Notes: generated by a model not told the origin, from the letters alone. A stretch of DNA of 64,000 nucleotides from Bolinopsis microptera (GCF_026151205.1 NC_087077.1:4526001-4590000), one strand, 5' to 3'; positions 1-12,246 are shown, counted from the stretch's first letter. Numbers and translations are program-made.

Positions 1-1027
1 AACTCCGCTACTTTTGATGATCACACTGGGAGGAAATACATTCCACAGATACTTTCAAACCGTCCCGGGGCAGCACTCAGCAGGGTAAATACTGGGTTTA
101 TTTGAGCAGATTACAACTACTACACTTCACGTGGTTCAAGAGTATTGTCGGAAAAATAGAATTGGGTTGTGCGGTGATTTGATTGGAAGGTAAAATGTTG
201 TATCGGATGACAGAGCAGAAATAAAGAGCAGAAATAAGGCAACCTCTCAGAGAGGTCCTCTCTCTTGCTGATTACATTAGACAATCAGTATCCCGGTCAG
301 GTATGTGGCATTACCCAGGCCACATGGTATTGCCTGACTCACTCATCACATCAATTAGAGCCCAATTAAACCAATTAGAACGCATTATCACCGGACCTTT
401 GAACGTCATGAAACCAAGCAACGGAAGGTTTAAAAAGCTAGAGACAGAGAGCTGGAGAGCTTGTGCCTAGTGTCCTGCTCGGCTTGACTGGAATGACAGA
501 TTGGAGATACACACTTCCTAATCAGTACGACTAATTTACAGAAGTTTCTGGAAACTTGCTGATATGGATCACTGCTAAGCAAACTAAAGCTGTCCCGGAT
601 CAATGACAACATTCACAGCTACCTTTATTTTCTTATGGCTACACTTCATTAGGATAAACAAACGCAGCTTTACGGTGAAAATCTCGGAACCAGTTTAACA
701 TTTTGTGTAAATTAAAGTTATAAGTTATTTTAAGTTGAATTTAAGTTGGTTTTGATATTGAATGTTCATGTTGGAATTAGGTCTGCTAATTATAGATATC
801 AAACGTAAATGAAGCTGAGCTGGCTACTAATCGTCACCAATAATCCCAAACAATACAATATGTATGAGACAATAGAACCGCCATCTTAGGACGAGAGTTT
901 GGAACCATATCCAGATAATAGTTTCACATAACATTTCGGGGAACTGTGGAATGTGGATTGTGGAAACTGATTCGTTTTATTTATAGAATAATCTAGAACC
1001 AACTAAGACATTACACAACCATGAACT
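1..1027. other. Non-coding, no feature recognised
   Basis: AT-rich sequence with only short chance reading frames. I see no exon-like segment, RNA gene or transposon end. Confidence 0.5.
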
Positions 1028-1425
1028 GAGTAGCGTATTACAGCAACCAAGTAGCGTATTACACCATCAAGTAGCGTATTACACCACCGAGTAGCGTATT
1101 ACACCACCGAGTAGCGTATTATACCACCAAGTAGCGTATTACATCACCGAGTAGCGTATTACACCACCAAGTAGCGTATTACACCACCAAGTAGCGTATT
1201 ACACCACCAAGTAGCGTATTACACCATCAAGTAGCGTATTACACCACCGAGTAGCGTATTACACCACCAAGTAGCGTATTATACCACCAAGTAGCGTATT
1301 ACATCACCGAGTAGCGTATTAAACCACCAAGTAGCGTATTACACCACCAAGTAGCGTATTGCTCAACCAAGTAGCGTATTGCTCAACAAAGTAGTGTATT
1401 GCTCAACCAAGCAGCGTATTGATCA
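1028..1425. repeat. 20-bp minisatellite, about 20 units
   Basis: A tandem repeat with consensus ccaccaagtagcgtattaca. Units differ by single substitutions (accga/accaa, atacc/acacc). The last units diverge to gctcaaccaagtagcgtatt. One orphan unit stands 600 bp away at 2009-2032. Confidence 0.95.
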
Positions 1426-2137
1426 ACGTTGCCACTGACAAATTTACAAAAGCATCCCACAACTAAACGTAACGATAAAAATAATTTCAAGCGAGGTTTA
1501 TTTGAAGATACACTTGTTGCAATGCTATGAGGTTCAAGAATAGCAACATATAGTGACAAGGTGTAACAACTAGCTGCCAATTTCGACATTAAACCAACCT
1601 TCATTAAAGTGGTCGCTTTATTAAATTCCAAAAGCAAAAGTTATATCTACAGGTTTTAAGTTAAACGCACATCAAAATAAGAACACAATGTTAAATAGTT
1701 CTAACGAATAGAGATAAGCACGATGGCCGATAATAGTAGTAATGAACGAATTGGTCTATAATCTATACAAAATAGAAATCCAATTATTAGGTCACATGAG
1801 TTGCCGTTATGGTTTCTAATTTCAATTCCAATATTTTGAGTTTTGTAATTTTACCAACTCAAATAGCTACTCATAGATTAAAAAGGCGCACTTACGTTGG
1901 TACCGAGAGAGAAAGAGTCCAGCTATACCGTGATCTGCAGAATCATCAGCTAGCAACTAGTCACAGTGTCACCACGCAGCAGTGTTCACTGCAATGTGAT
2001 CTTCTTCACCACCAAGTAGCGTATTACACCACCCTAATTCTCTTCAGTCCATACTTCTGAATAATGTACCACTTAAATTTGGGGAATGCGATAAAATGCA
2101 ATATTACTTTAGTCACACCCTCTCTTTTAGTCAACAG
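1426..2137. other. Non-coding spacer
   Basis: No gene seen. It contains the orphan minisatellite unit at 2009-2032 and ends at the target-site copy of the LTR element. Confidence 0.5.
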
Positions 2138-2142
2138 ACTAT

Positions 2143-3341
2143 TGTAGGAACCTCCCGTGGGAGTAACTACTAACTAGTCACTAGGTCTACGCAATTTATA
2201 GGGCTCCATCCTATAAGAACCAGTATAGGATCTAACTACGCCTGGTATATAGTACTGACTACAAGTCTTAATAACTTGCGGTCTAACTACTAGTAGCTAG
2301 AGCGCTCTAATGATGACTAGCTTGAGGGTCTTCGGGATCGATAGTCTCCACCAGTATGGTGTTACTCTAATTCGCCAAGAACTTGTATCCTCCTGAAACT
2401 GTACGAGTTAAGCTTGTGATTAAATACGACTTTCTGTGTCAAGGACTCAAATTTACTGGTGGCAATGCACACTTTTAGTAATTGTAACGACTCAACTTTC
2501 AATCATAGTCTCAGAGACTTGCAGTATAGCAGTTTTAGCAGTTGTAGTGTAAGCGATTAATGACAGTATATGAAAAGACCAGCAGAACATCTGGTCATCA
2601 CGGTAAGTAGTATCAAGTATCATAGTATAGTACAATAAAATATAGTATCGACCTAGCTAACCGACCTTAGGATGAGTGGGAGGGGTGGACAGTTGAAGAG
2701 CTGGTTCTCTAATCTGCATATCGCCACCGCAGCTTAAAGAGTCGACTTTCCTCAACAAGTCCGGAGATGAGTCTGATCGCTGGCCGGAGATGAGTCTGAT
2801 CATCTTCAGTCGCACGGAGGCAGAATCAGGACGTCATCTTAGGGATAAGGGCAGGAACAGAGTAGAAGTGAAGAGATCCAGAGGTTCAGTGTCGGAACGA
2901 TCGGAGGCCGAGTGACCAACTCGAAGTTGGAATAATGGAACTGAGTAGAAGTGGGGAGAAGTCCAGGTCGTCATCTCGAATAGTCTCCCAGGTTCTGTTA
3001 ATTTACCGTTTAAACTCAGAGGTCCGCTAATTAATTGGTCGTATCAGCTCGGTTTGTCTCGTCCTGTCCCGGTGCACTGAAATATGAGATTTCGCCGTCA
3101 GGACACCGGTTCGGGGGCTCCGTGATTGGTTGCTATTCGTACGGTTGCTGCGGTGATTGGCGCGCTCCACAGTTTGATGGGAGCCTCATTACTGCAACTC
3201 TTAATGAGTTTTCATTCGCTCCTAGGCAGGTGTCCCGTCCGGTCCATCACGGTATGAACTAGGTATGAAGTGTAAGTGTCAACTCCCAGTGCTCAGTTAT
3301 TAACTGAGCGACAAAAAGAATAGGGGGCCGAGGTTCTTACA
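2143..3341 (-). repeat. 3' LTR (left copy)
   Basis: 1,199 bp, matching 10654-11852. On the element strand it runs TGTAAGAACCTC...GAGGTTCCTACA. It includes an internal 18-bp direct duplication (ccggagatgagtctgatc) near 2761-2800. Confidence 0.95.
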
Positions 3342-3355
3342 CGTCCCTTTCTTCC
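3342..3355 (-). promoter_or_regulatory. Polypurine tract
   Basis: On the minus strand the 14 bases next to the left LTR read GGAAGAAAGGGACG. This is the purine-rich primer for plus-strand DNA synthesis and confirms the left LTR as the 3' LTR. Confidence 0.8.
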
Positions 3356-4112
3356 AAACTGGCGTCCCGCCATGAGTCTATCTGCGTTTTTGGAATCGGG
3401 GAGTTGACATGGAGAATGGAGGTTGACATCAAGGGTTGCTTGGGAGAGAGATCCACGATGGTTAGGAGTTGTTGGCCCGGTTAACCTTGGTCGATACATT
3501 AATACACTTCTAAAAACGTGGTTTCGCCGCAATAATTTAAGTTAACCCGGTTGTAAATAGTTAAAATAAAACTTGTTTTTTTTTTACAACAAACATTTCG
3601 CCAATTATCTTTTACTTTAGTTCGTAAATAGTTTTCGGCATTAGGCCAATGGTTATTGATGAATGGAGCTGTGCGGTGTTAAGTGTATGACTTTGAATGA
3701 CTAACAATATCGCCAACATTTGTTAGAAAAGAAAAGTTACAACTGCAAGTACTAAGGCACGGTTTGTGAAAAGCTTCTTCTTCCTCATTTATTCAAGCCG
3801 AGGGTTGCGACTGGGTGATCGCAGGTAGAGGGTTCCCATGATTGGGAGACCATAACCTGCTTTCTTCGGGCGGACCAGCACTCGCCCACTCGGCAGAACC
3901 GAGATTTTAGTGAGTTTGTGAGTGAGTGTGACCTAAGGTTCGACGGTAAAGGAGAGAGACAGAGAAGGAAAAAGAGGGAATTGGTTTTACTCATGGAACG
4001 CCTATGACCAGGTCGTATCCAGACATCTACTCAGAGGTTTGGAAGTACCACTATTTTAGAGAAAACTACCTCCTATTTATAAAAGTCACACTACTATACT
4101 CACGCGCCGCCA
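3356..4112. other. LTR-element interior, non-coding
   Basis: Lies between the polypurine tract and the env remnant. No coding frame of note. It includes two copies of the TTCGCC motif (3523, 3597). Confidence 0.5.
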
Positions 4113-6199
4113 TTACTGGAAAGTTCGTTCTTCGTCCTGTAAGCCAGGGTAGACTGGATGATATCCGCCTGGGTACATGTATTGTGATGCGTAAGGTCCG
4201 GGTAGTGTGCCATCTTGCTGTTCTGCTTGTCCGATGGGTGCTGTCGGTTTAGGGGCTTCCCCTGCATTTACCACTAATGATATGTGGCTCTCTGATCTCG
4301 GTAAGGTACTGCATCGTTCTTCGCCATATCGTTCTAAGCCGGGGTCTCGGAAGTACACTCTGGTTGAGTTTCGCCTGCACTTGCAACACGGTGGGGGACA
4401 CATATTAGTGTTAGGAGCGACAAAGTCTTTGATCATTTTCAATACCACAAATGCCAGCAGAGTGACCCCTACGATGAGTGCCATTTTAAAGTACTTGGGG
4501 ATCATTTTGATATTTTTTATGGTGTCTTTAATTATTGGTTGTGCACCCGACATAGTGGCAATCTCCTTGTCCTTCTTTCAGCTTCTGTAAGTCCTCCTGG
4601 AAGTTCTTCACGTCTTTAGCCAAGCTCTCTGCTCCCAACCCCGGAATTTTGATCAAATCCTCTCGATCTATCATTGGTGCCAGTAGAGGTGGTTTGCGGT
4701 ACATGATACTGTTTGGTGCCGCGTTTTCAGGGCTGTGGATCACTATGTTACCGAAGCTAACACCCGTGGTATTCTGATCCCATTTCACGAATGTCACCTG
4801 ATGCTTTGGCATTATTCTTTCCGCCACTGATGATGTAGTTTGCATGTGTGGATGAGAAGTGCCTTGTTCCGAGGATTTGTGGGACACTTATATCTTTATC
4901 GCCGTCGAGTTGGTTCGTAGGAGTAGCCCAGCTGGTGTTGAGATGCACGCATCAGTGTTACACGCCACCAAGGGGCAGCTGGAGGTTTTGGTTCGCCGGG
5001 AGTTGAGACAGTCGTCAAACTGTACAAGTTCGTATTGAGTTTCTTGGCAGATCATTGCCCTCGCGAAGACAGGACACTGCTTTGGGGTTCTTAAAACATA
5101 CCATTTGCCGTCCTGGAATGTTGCATAAGGTGGTGACTTAAAAGCGAGGCAGTGGGTGCTGTTGTCATAGGTAGTTCGAGCGACGAATCCAGTTTGTCGT
5201 ATAGCAAAGAACGCCGAGAGTTGTGCTGTGTCCATGTCAGGAAACAGGAGTACAAATCTAAATTGTAGATTTTCGAAATCTGCCTCGATCAATGTCGCTG
5301 TAGCCGTTTGATACAGAAGATGGGGAAATTCTGCGAAGAATTTTGAGGTCTTGGCCAGTTGACCAGTTGCGAGGTGTCTCACTTCGTCTACACTGAGAAG
5401 GGAAGGAGTCAGTCGTCCCGACAGTTGACTGTTCAGCACAAACCGGAGCAGATCTTTCAGTTGGTCGATCGATTCTTTCGCTAATGCATACGCATACGCT
5501 CCCACTTGGCAGTTTAGCACTCTGCTCAGACCAAAGAATTGTTTTTGCAATGCTCGGGTGTATCCAAACAGCTTTGTTGTTGCTTCTGCCAACTTCTGAT
5601 TGAAGTCATCCTCGTGTTTTATTCTCGCCGCTAAGGAAGCCTTTATCTTGCCGATTGAGTTTTCTTGTTCAGTTAACATCTGTTGGATTTTTTTAATTGT
5701 TCTTTCGTTTTGAACATTAAGGTCCAGTGCCGTTGCCGCTGTCGCTATTGCGGCAACCCCCACGAGGAATCGCCGTCTCCTGTGTGGAAGTTTATGGCAC
5801 CTAGCGTCTGTGATGTTAAAGGTTTCGCAGAGCCTTGCCGATTTGAGCTGGTATTCCCACAAATAGATAGCTTCATATGCCGCCGATAAAGCATTTATCT
5901 CTAGTTGGTAGTTCGCCTCCGCCATTTCGGTTCTTTGTCTAGTGTGTAGTCCGCAATGTAGTCCTTCGATAAGCGCCGAAATATTGGCCTTCTGGAGTTG
6001 TATGACTATGCTGGACACTTGATATCCAGCATGGGTGATGAGAGTGCCTGTCCTTTCCATTAACACTCCTCGTGATGGCAGGCTCACAAATCCTGTTCCG
6101 TCTCGCCCTATATCTAGGGGCAGAACTTCTGGTTCAGGAGGGTCGCCAAGAGTGTCAACGTATTGCTTATAGGAATTTTGGGTTAGCGAAATGTATTAA
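4113..6199 (-). pseudogene. Envelope-like glycoprotein gene, broken
   Basis: The minus-strand frame is open from about 6199, after a TAA; the first ATG is near 6060. A polybasic RRRR site is followed by a hydrophobic Ala/Val/Gly-rich stretch (about 5735-5790), like a furin site plus fusion peptide. A predicted helical segment and a Cys-rich region follow. The frame stops at 4888-4890 and continues in the same frame to 4528. It then shifts to an overlapping frame (4553-4113) with a transmembrane segment near 4440-4500 and a Cys-rich cytoplasmic tail. This architecture matches envelope genes of errantivirus-like retroelements, and its position before the 3' LTR fits. The stop and the frame change suggest a non-functional copy. 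Splicing from a subgenomic RNA is possible but not shown. Confidence 0.65.
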
Positions 6200-7708
6200 T
6201 TTGCTTTGTTATGGTTCAGCGCTACTGGAGTGCTCTGTTTGAAACTATAGTATTTGTTGTCGCCTATTGAGTTAGTCACTCCAATAGTGCGGAACCATTT
6301 GACGATAAACCATATTAACGAATAAAATCGACAGAAATTTCAAGCACAATTTAGGTTTTTGAACACATATTAGTCTTATAATTAAACACATAACTTTATA
6401 TAATTGGTAGTATAGTTGTTAATATCAATTCCATTTCCACAATTTTTCGTTCAATCAAACTTTTCAAATTGTTGTTCAAAAACCTTTGTTTTGGAAAGAA
6501 ACATGAACATTACGATTGTCGAAAATTCGCCCAAGATGTGATCACGTAAAATTCTCGGAAAGTAGCCCAAAAGTTTGAAATTCGTACGTAAAAGTATTAG
6601 TATGTTCACAACAACCATTTTCGCCGTTTGCGTGCCGTAAAACAACCATTTACATTATAACGCACAAGTAGTCTGTTCGCCAATTTAGTTGACCTGCGCA
6701 CTTTAAGCTCAGGTTGCTCTACTTCTAGAGTTGTGTCCGCCTGAGGAGCTTCAACTGCTGCTTGTGGTTAATTTACTACTTCTAAGTCAGTGGGGGCTGC
6801 AGTACCAGAATTTGTGTTTTTTTTTTTTTTTTTTCTATAAGTTTGTAATTTACACTAAATGATGGTTTATCATTATGAATGTAATGACGGCTTGTCTCCG
6901 ATCACCTTTGCTTACCTTACTACTCACCTTACTTTTTTTTTTTTTTTTTTTTTAATGTTTTATATAACGGCCCAGTGCCCATATTGGTTATACTCATATA
7001 ATATTTCATTAAACTAGGCGCAAACTACCGCTTATTTATCATTATAAATATCATCCCGCTTCAATATCAACTTGGCTATTTCTATACCGCCGCAGGCTAT
7101 TTATATCGCGCCGCAAAACGTGCTTTAATTATCATTCTACGATCTTCTCACTTTTGGAGGAATAAAATAACCGGTCAACCTTTATATACATAAACACATC
7201 TCCATTTTTATACCGGTGAGCATCATCATTTATATAGCGCTTTATCGGAATATCTCATTTATATAGCGGTTCATATGCACGTGCAATTTATATAGCGGCG
7301 AACTTCAACTTTAAAATGTAGGCGGTTAATCATCAGTTCTATTCTAAGAGCTCTATTCATAAAAGTGAGGTTGCTTTACTACAGTTGCCTAATGAAACCT
7401 TTTACCTGGTGAGATGAATGGTGAATGGGTGAATTGATAAGTGAATGAATTTGATGTACCTGATGATTACCTCCTGTAGCTTAAGCTGGCCACTGTAGTG
7501 CGCCCTCACTTATCCTTACCTTACGTTAATATAAGTATTTATAGTATATAGGCCGGTTCCGTTGTCGGCCAGGATCGCCGTATTAGCCACGCTGAGGGCT
7601 TTGTTAAGTAGTATATAAATTAATTGGTGGTGATTTCATGGTTTATCTTATCAACTTATAGTTATACCTTTGGTGACCGGGACAGTGCGTGTGACTTTGA
7701 GTAAACAC
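6200..7708. other. LTR-element interior, gag-pol region without coding capacity
   Basis: AT-rich and without reading frames. It contains two T tracts of about 20 bases (around 6822-6835 and 6931-6953), poly(A) on the element strand, and a cluster of TATA-like motifs near 7.2 kb. Confidence 0.6.
7228..7297 (-). promoter_or_regulatory. Three TATA-like motifs at 29-bp spacing
   Basis: The 12-mer atttatatagcg starts at 7228, 7257 and 7286, exactly 29 bp apart. On the element strand it reads CGCTATATAAAT, TATA-box-like. Looser relatives lie at 7099 and 7204. Promoter function is only a guess. Confidence 0.35.
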
Positions 7709-7975
7709 ATCTTCTGTAACTCCTCGTGGTGCACAAAACCATTCCAACCTATGTATGTCCCCCTTACGGGTTCCACAAGCCCGACGGTACATAGTTAGAC
7801 GAAAGACAGAGAAGCCTTGATTGCCAGATCAAGGGCTGCATCAGTAGCAGCGAAATACGGATATACCTTCTCCCTTACAGTCAGCGAGCTGACAACTATC
7901 TGACTGTGTCTTTTAGGCCTTGCCACACCACTTTCGATATTGCGTTCGCTCGCCCTTATTTACTGACACATTCGT
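7709..7975 (-). mobile_element. LINE 3'-end fragment inside the LTR element
   Basis: On the minus strand this matches, with some divergence, the 3' part of the LINE at 37-41 kb (about 40805-41073). The shared part includes the cagtcagatagttgtcagct region and the gttttgtgcacca end. It is a 5'-truncated relic of the same LINE family, lying in the element's own orientation. Confidence 0.8.
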
Positions 7976-10630
7976 ACACAAGGTCTCTCTTATTGAGTCT
8001 ATACTCACGATCGCCATTACTTACCAGTTCAACTTGTGCTACACAGCTGTACTGTTGACATGTGAATCTTGGGTGCCCTATTTAGTTCAGTGACCTGGTT
8101 ATGTGTCACGTACGTTTCCGTACGTGACTACATTATATAAAATGTTTGAGGTCTTTAAGATTATATTTTTACTTAAATGCACCAGCCTGCGAATGTTCAT
8201 TGAGATATTGAATGCAGCCTGACCCGGGTGACGTTAGTAAAGTTGTGTTTAAATGATCCGGCCCGGAGACAAACTTGTTATATTATTATGACTCGGTTCT
8301 CGGACTGCGATATATATTAAAATTTCTCATTGCTGTCCCTGGTGAGGTACAAATTACTGTCATTATCGGACAGCGCTCCCTATAATTGGCACTCGGAAGG
8401 ATCAGTTCTCCAGCTGATATAATTAGCCTGTCCGACTTTATTTTAGAATGTGCCGCTGATTCCAGGAAAGTACCTGACAACTTTAGGGGGACTGGTCGTA
8501 TTCGCCACGTCATTACGTGTTCGCCACTAAAATATGGAACTTTATTCGCCAGACTCCATGATTCATGAGAAACATTAATATCGGAGCAGACCGGTGTAAT
8601 CATGCTAAGAGCGCTTAAAGTTAATTATAGTTATAATACCGTACTTAATCTTGATACACACAAATACACTTCTTTCATTGCGTACATTTTACAGTTCCAC
8701 TCATTCTGATTTGTTTACTCTTCACCGTTAACTCACAATTATCAATTTAATTTGGGCATAGACAGAAATTTTGGTAATCTACCCGTCAATATTCGTGCAA
8801 ATGCCTTGGAGTTAATAATAATATGGCTGGTACGTTAACTCCGTTCATATTGTGCCCGTTACATTGGTCTTAAATGCAAGTTTTATAAAAATCAAAAACT
8901 ATCAGAGTTTAGTTAATTGAAACTTTTAGTAATTCAACGGTCGCTTTTGCTAAAATGACCTTATGAATTTGGTCAAGGAGGGTGTATATTAGTCGACCAA
9001 TTTTGTTAAATTTTTAGTAGTCCTCGTTTACTAGTGTACTGTAATGTTATACAAATTGTACTGTGGAAAATGGAATTGACGTGTTACCCAAAAGTGCTGC
9101 AAGAAATCTGCTTGGATCAATGAGGGGGGGTTCGTAGAATATAATTCGCCCAAAAAAACATATAATCCGCGTGTTAAGCTGTTAATAGTAGTCTCACCAA
9201 GTCGGAGCTACTGTGTAAACTACGCAAACTAAGGCCATGCAGAATTAATGACTACATGGTCATCAAGTAGGTGCTCGCCTTCATCTTTGTCAAGGAATTA
9301 AAGAAAATTAAAGGAATATTTTAACCTGTTTAAAAAAAACAGAAATTTAAGGCCATGCAGACTTACCACTGCATGGTCGTCAAAATCTTTCGGCCAGTTC
9401 TGCATACAGCCGCCTTTTTCATTAAACTAACGGCGATCTATATAATTTAGTAGTGTTATTGGTGTTTTATGGTAAAATGTTAGAATGTCCGCAGTTGATT
9501 AACCACGGACACATCACGCCTATTTAAGTCTAGTTGCAATAATGGCCGTAAAATATTCGGATAAATAATGTAAAAATTCCGCGTTAATCAGTAGGCTGGC
9601 ATTGGACACAGTGCTTTGTCTCTTTGATTGAGACGGGTTCGACGTGATGAATATTGATTTATGAGTAAAATAAAAATAGTGGGGTGAACTGAGCGTGAGT
9701 GAATTAATAAGTTTGGCTTAAGCTGGTCCACTCTGTAACCGTGGTTTGTATTGGTGCCGTTAATTTGAATATGAGCCATATTCGATCTCAGAATTTTTTT
9801 TGTAGTTACTTTAAAATGCTGGCATTCTGGGGCGTTACAAAAGGTTTGCCTATGGCCTCTCTTTTGCACATACGACAAAATGTGCCTTCCCAGCAGTAAC
9901 CACGTAGCCTGGCCTTTGGTTACCATAGTGTATCAACTCTCGCTTCATTACAAATACAATTATTATCAGAAATTATTGTCGTCACAAAAACTGAATAATT
10001 GGAAAATTCAATCACATTGGCCTTCGCCCTGTATTAAAATGTTGCTTTCTTTCTAGAAAGTTCGATTTCGCCATATATGGGCGTGGAACATTTTATAAAC
10101 TTATAAAATTAGCCTCGATGCTACTGCCTACATAACTTAAAATATTAAATTAACATACTTGTAACGATGAGTTGTGATGTGGATAATATATTGACGCAAT
10201 TACTGACCAGCACGGTAACACACAACTTATACAGTACAGTTACTCCTCAGGGCTCTATTTCTTAGTTACTGATTTAGTAACGCCATGTATGGCCCGTTAT
10301 ATTTCATTATGTTCTATCACATTTTGCCAAAAATTTTCCGCCAAAAGTAGCACATTTAGCTTACAATTCTTTACTAGTGCAAACTGAGCGCTTTTATGGA
10401 ACGACAACTCTTACCTTGGTGGCCTGCAATGCCTCTTCTTGGGAGTTGTCCTCTTCTTATCCACTTTGTCGCCATAATGTGGAGTAGAGATCTTTTGAGT
10501 TTGTCTTGTCTTGCTTCTGAGGTATTCTCTCTGTCCTTCTCGGAGTTCGTCAGAGAGATAGCCGTCTGTAGGATTCGTCTTCCTTGATTGTCTTAACTCG
10601 TTACTGTGTGGGAAAGTTCTTTTAGAATCA
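7976..10630. other. LTR-element interior, non-coding
   Basis: This is where pol would be expected. I see no reverse transcriptase, RNase H, integrase or protease motif in any frame. The longest frame (9588-9926, minus) shows no recognisable domain. TTCGCC occurs at 8501, 8520, 8545, 9145, 10023 and 10067. Confidence 0.6.
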
Positions 10631-10650
10631 GAGTCTCGTTTCAGTCTCCA
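10631..10650 (-). promoter_or_regulatory. Primer-binding site
   Basis: On the minus strand, 3 bases inside the right LTR, the sequence starts TGGAGACTGAAACGAG. A TGG start right after the 5' LTR is what pairing with a tRNA 3' CCA end requires. The tRNA itself is not identified. Confidence 0.7.
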
Positions 10651-10653
10651 ATT

Positions 10654-11852
10654 TGTAGGAACCTCCCGTGGGAGTAACTACTAACTAGTCACTAGGTCTA
10701 CGCAATTTATAGGGCTCCATCCTATAAGAACCAGTATAGGATCTAACTACGCCTGGTATATAGTACTGACTACAAGTCTTAATAACTTGCGGTCTAACTA
10801 CTAGTAGCTAGAGCGCTCTAATGATGACTAGCTTGAGGGTCTTCGGGATCGATAGTCTCCACCAGTATGGTGTTACTCTAATTCGCCAAGAACTTGTATC
10901 CTCCTGAAACTGTACGAGTTAAGCTTGTGATTAAATACGACTTTCTGTGTCAAGGACTCAAATTTACTGGTGGCAATGCACACTTTTAGTAATTGTAACG
11001 ACTCAACTTTCAATCATAGTCTCAGAGACTTGCAGTATAGCAGTTTTAGCAGTTGTAGTGTAAGCGATTAATGACAGTATATGAAAAGACCAGCAGAACA
11101 TCTGGTCATCACGGTAAGTAGTATCAAGTATCATAGTATAGTACAATAAAATATAGTATCGACCTAGCTAACCGACCTTAGGATGAGTGGGAGGGGTGGA
11201 CAGTTGAAGAGCTGGTTCTCTAATCTGCATATCGCCACCGCAGCTTAAAGAGTCGACTTTCCTCAACAAGTCCGGAGATGAGTCTGATCGCTGGCCGGAG
11301 ATGAGTCTGATCATCTTCAGTCGCACGGAGGCAGAATCAGGACGTCATCTTAGGGATAAGGGCAGGAACAGAGTAGAAGTGAAGAGATCCAGAGGTTCAG
11401 TGTCGGAACGATCGGAGGCCGAGTGACCAACTCGAAGTTGGAATAATGGAACTGAGTAGAAGTGGGGAGAAGTCCAGGTCGTCATCTCGAATAGTCTCCC
11501 AGGTTCTGTTAATTTACCGTTTAAACTCAGAGGTCCGCTAATTAATTGGTCGTATCAGCTCGGTTTGTCTCGTCCTGTCCCGGTGCACTGAAATATGAGA
11601 TTTCGCCGTCAGGACACCGGTTCGGGGGCTCCGTGATTGGTTGCTATTCGTACGGTTGCTGCGGTGATTGGCGCGCTCCACAGTTTGATGGGAGCCTCAT
11701 TACTGCAACTCTTAATGAGTTTTCATTCGCTCCTAGGCAGGTGTCCCGTCCGGTCCATCACGGTATGAACTAGGTATGAAGTGTAAGTGTCAACTCCCAG
11801 TGCTCAGTTATTAACTGAGCGACAAAAAGAATAGGGGGCCGAGGTTCTTACA
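10654..11852 (-). repeat. 5' LTR (right copy)
   Basis: 1,199 bp. No difference from 2143-3341 was seen on reading. Confidence 0.95.
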
Positions 11853-11857
11853 ACTAT

Positions 11858-12246
11858 CAACTGACAGAACGACAATAAAACAACTTCTTGGAAACCAATA
11901 TAAATAACAAGATAGATAACGAATAGCAAAACTAAAAACACATCGGACACTAGAACACTACACTGATTTTACAACTAATTTTCAAAAATCTAAAACTTAC
12001 CAAATTCAAAATAAATTAATCCACCATAATATAATTTGGTAAACTTAAGAAATCGCGATAAATAGGCTTCATTAAAAAACATGCACCCGCCAGCGGTTTG
12101 TTACTATATTTAACTTCCGAACTCGTAGAAATATTCTCTCGAGGATTTTACACAAATCAGCTGCTAAATTTCTATATTTGTTAGTTGTAATTTAGGAAAT
12201 ACTGATCTGACGAATGTTCAATCTGAAACTTAGTCGGTCACGTTCG
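11858..12246. other. Non-coding, likely 3' region of the STMP1-like gene
   Basis: AT-rich, with no frame or repeat recognised. Confidence 0.4.

Larger units (their letters stand above)
2138..11857 (-). mobile_element. Non-autonomous LTR retrotransposon with env-like remnant
   Basis: Two 1,199-bp direct repeats (2143-3341 and 10654-11852) flank a 7.3-kb interior. A 5-bp target duplication, ACTAT, lies at 2138-2142 and 11853-11857. LTR ends are inverted TGTA(G/A)GAACCTC. Orientation is minus: the primer-binding site sits inside the right LTR and the polypurine tract abuts the left LTR. The LTRs look identical on reading, which implies recent insertion. However, the 4.4 kb where gag-pol should lie (10653 down to 6200) has no frame longer than 112 codons. 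An envelope-like frame lies at the expected 3' end. The whole fits a large retrotransposon derivative mobilised in trans. The lineage (Gypsy or BEL type) cannot be fixed without pol. Confidence 0.9.

Noticed and set aside
1028-1425. Possible CRISPR array
   Set aside because: Units are contiguous 20-bp repeats without unique spacers, in an animal genome.
3342-3380. Primer-binding site next to the left LTR (tggcgtcccgcc)
   Set aside because: Begins about 27 bp from the LTR, while the right side has a TGG site 3 bp away and the left side a polypurine tract; orientation is minus.
4207-4590. 127-codon plus-strand frame
   Set aside because: Antisense shadow of the env-like tail.
9588-9926. 112-codon frame as a gag or pol relic
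   Set aside because: Cys and His are present but no nucleocapsid, integrase or RT pattern fits.
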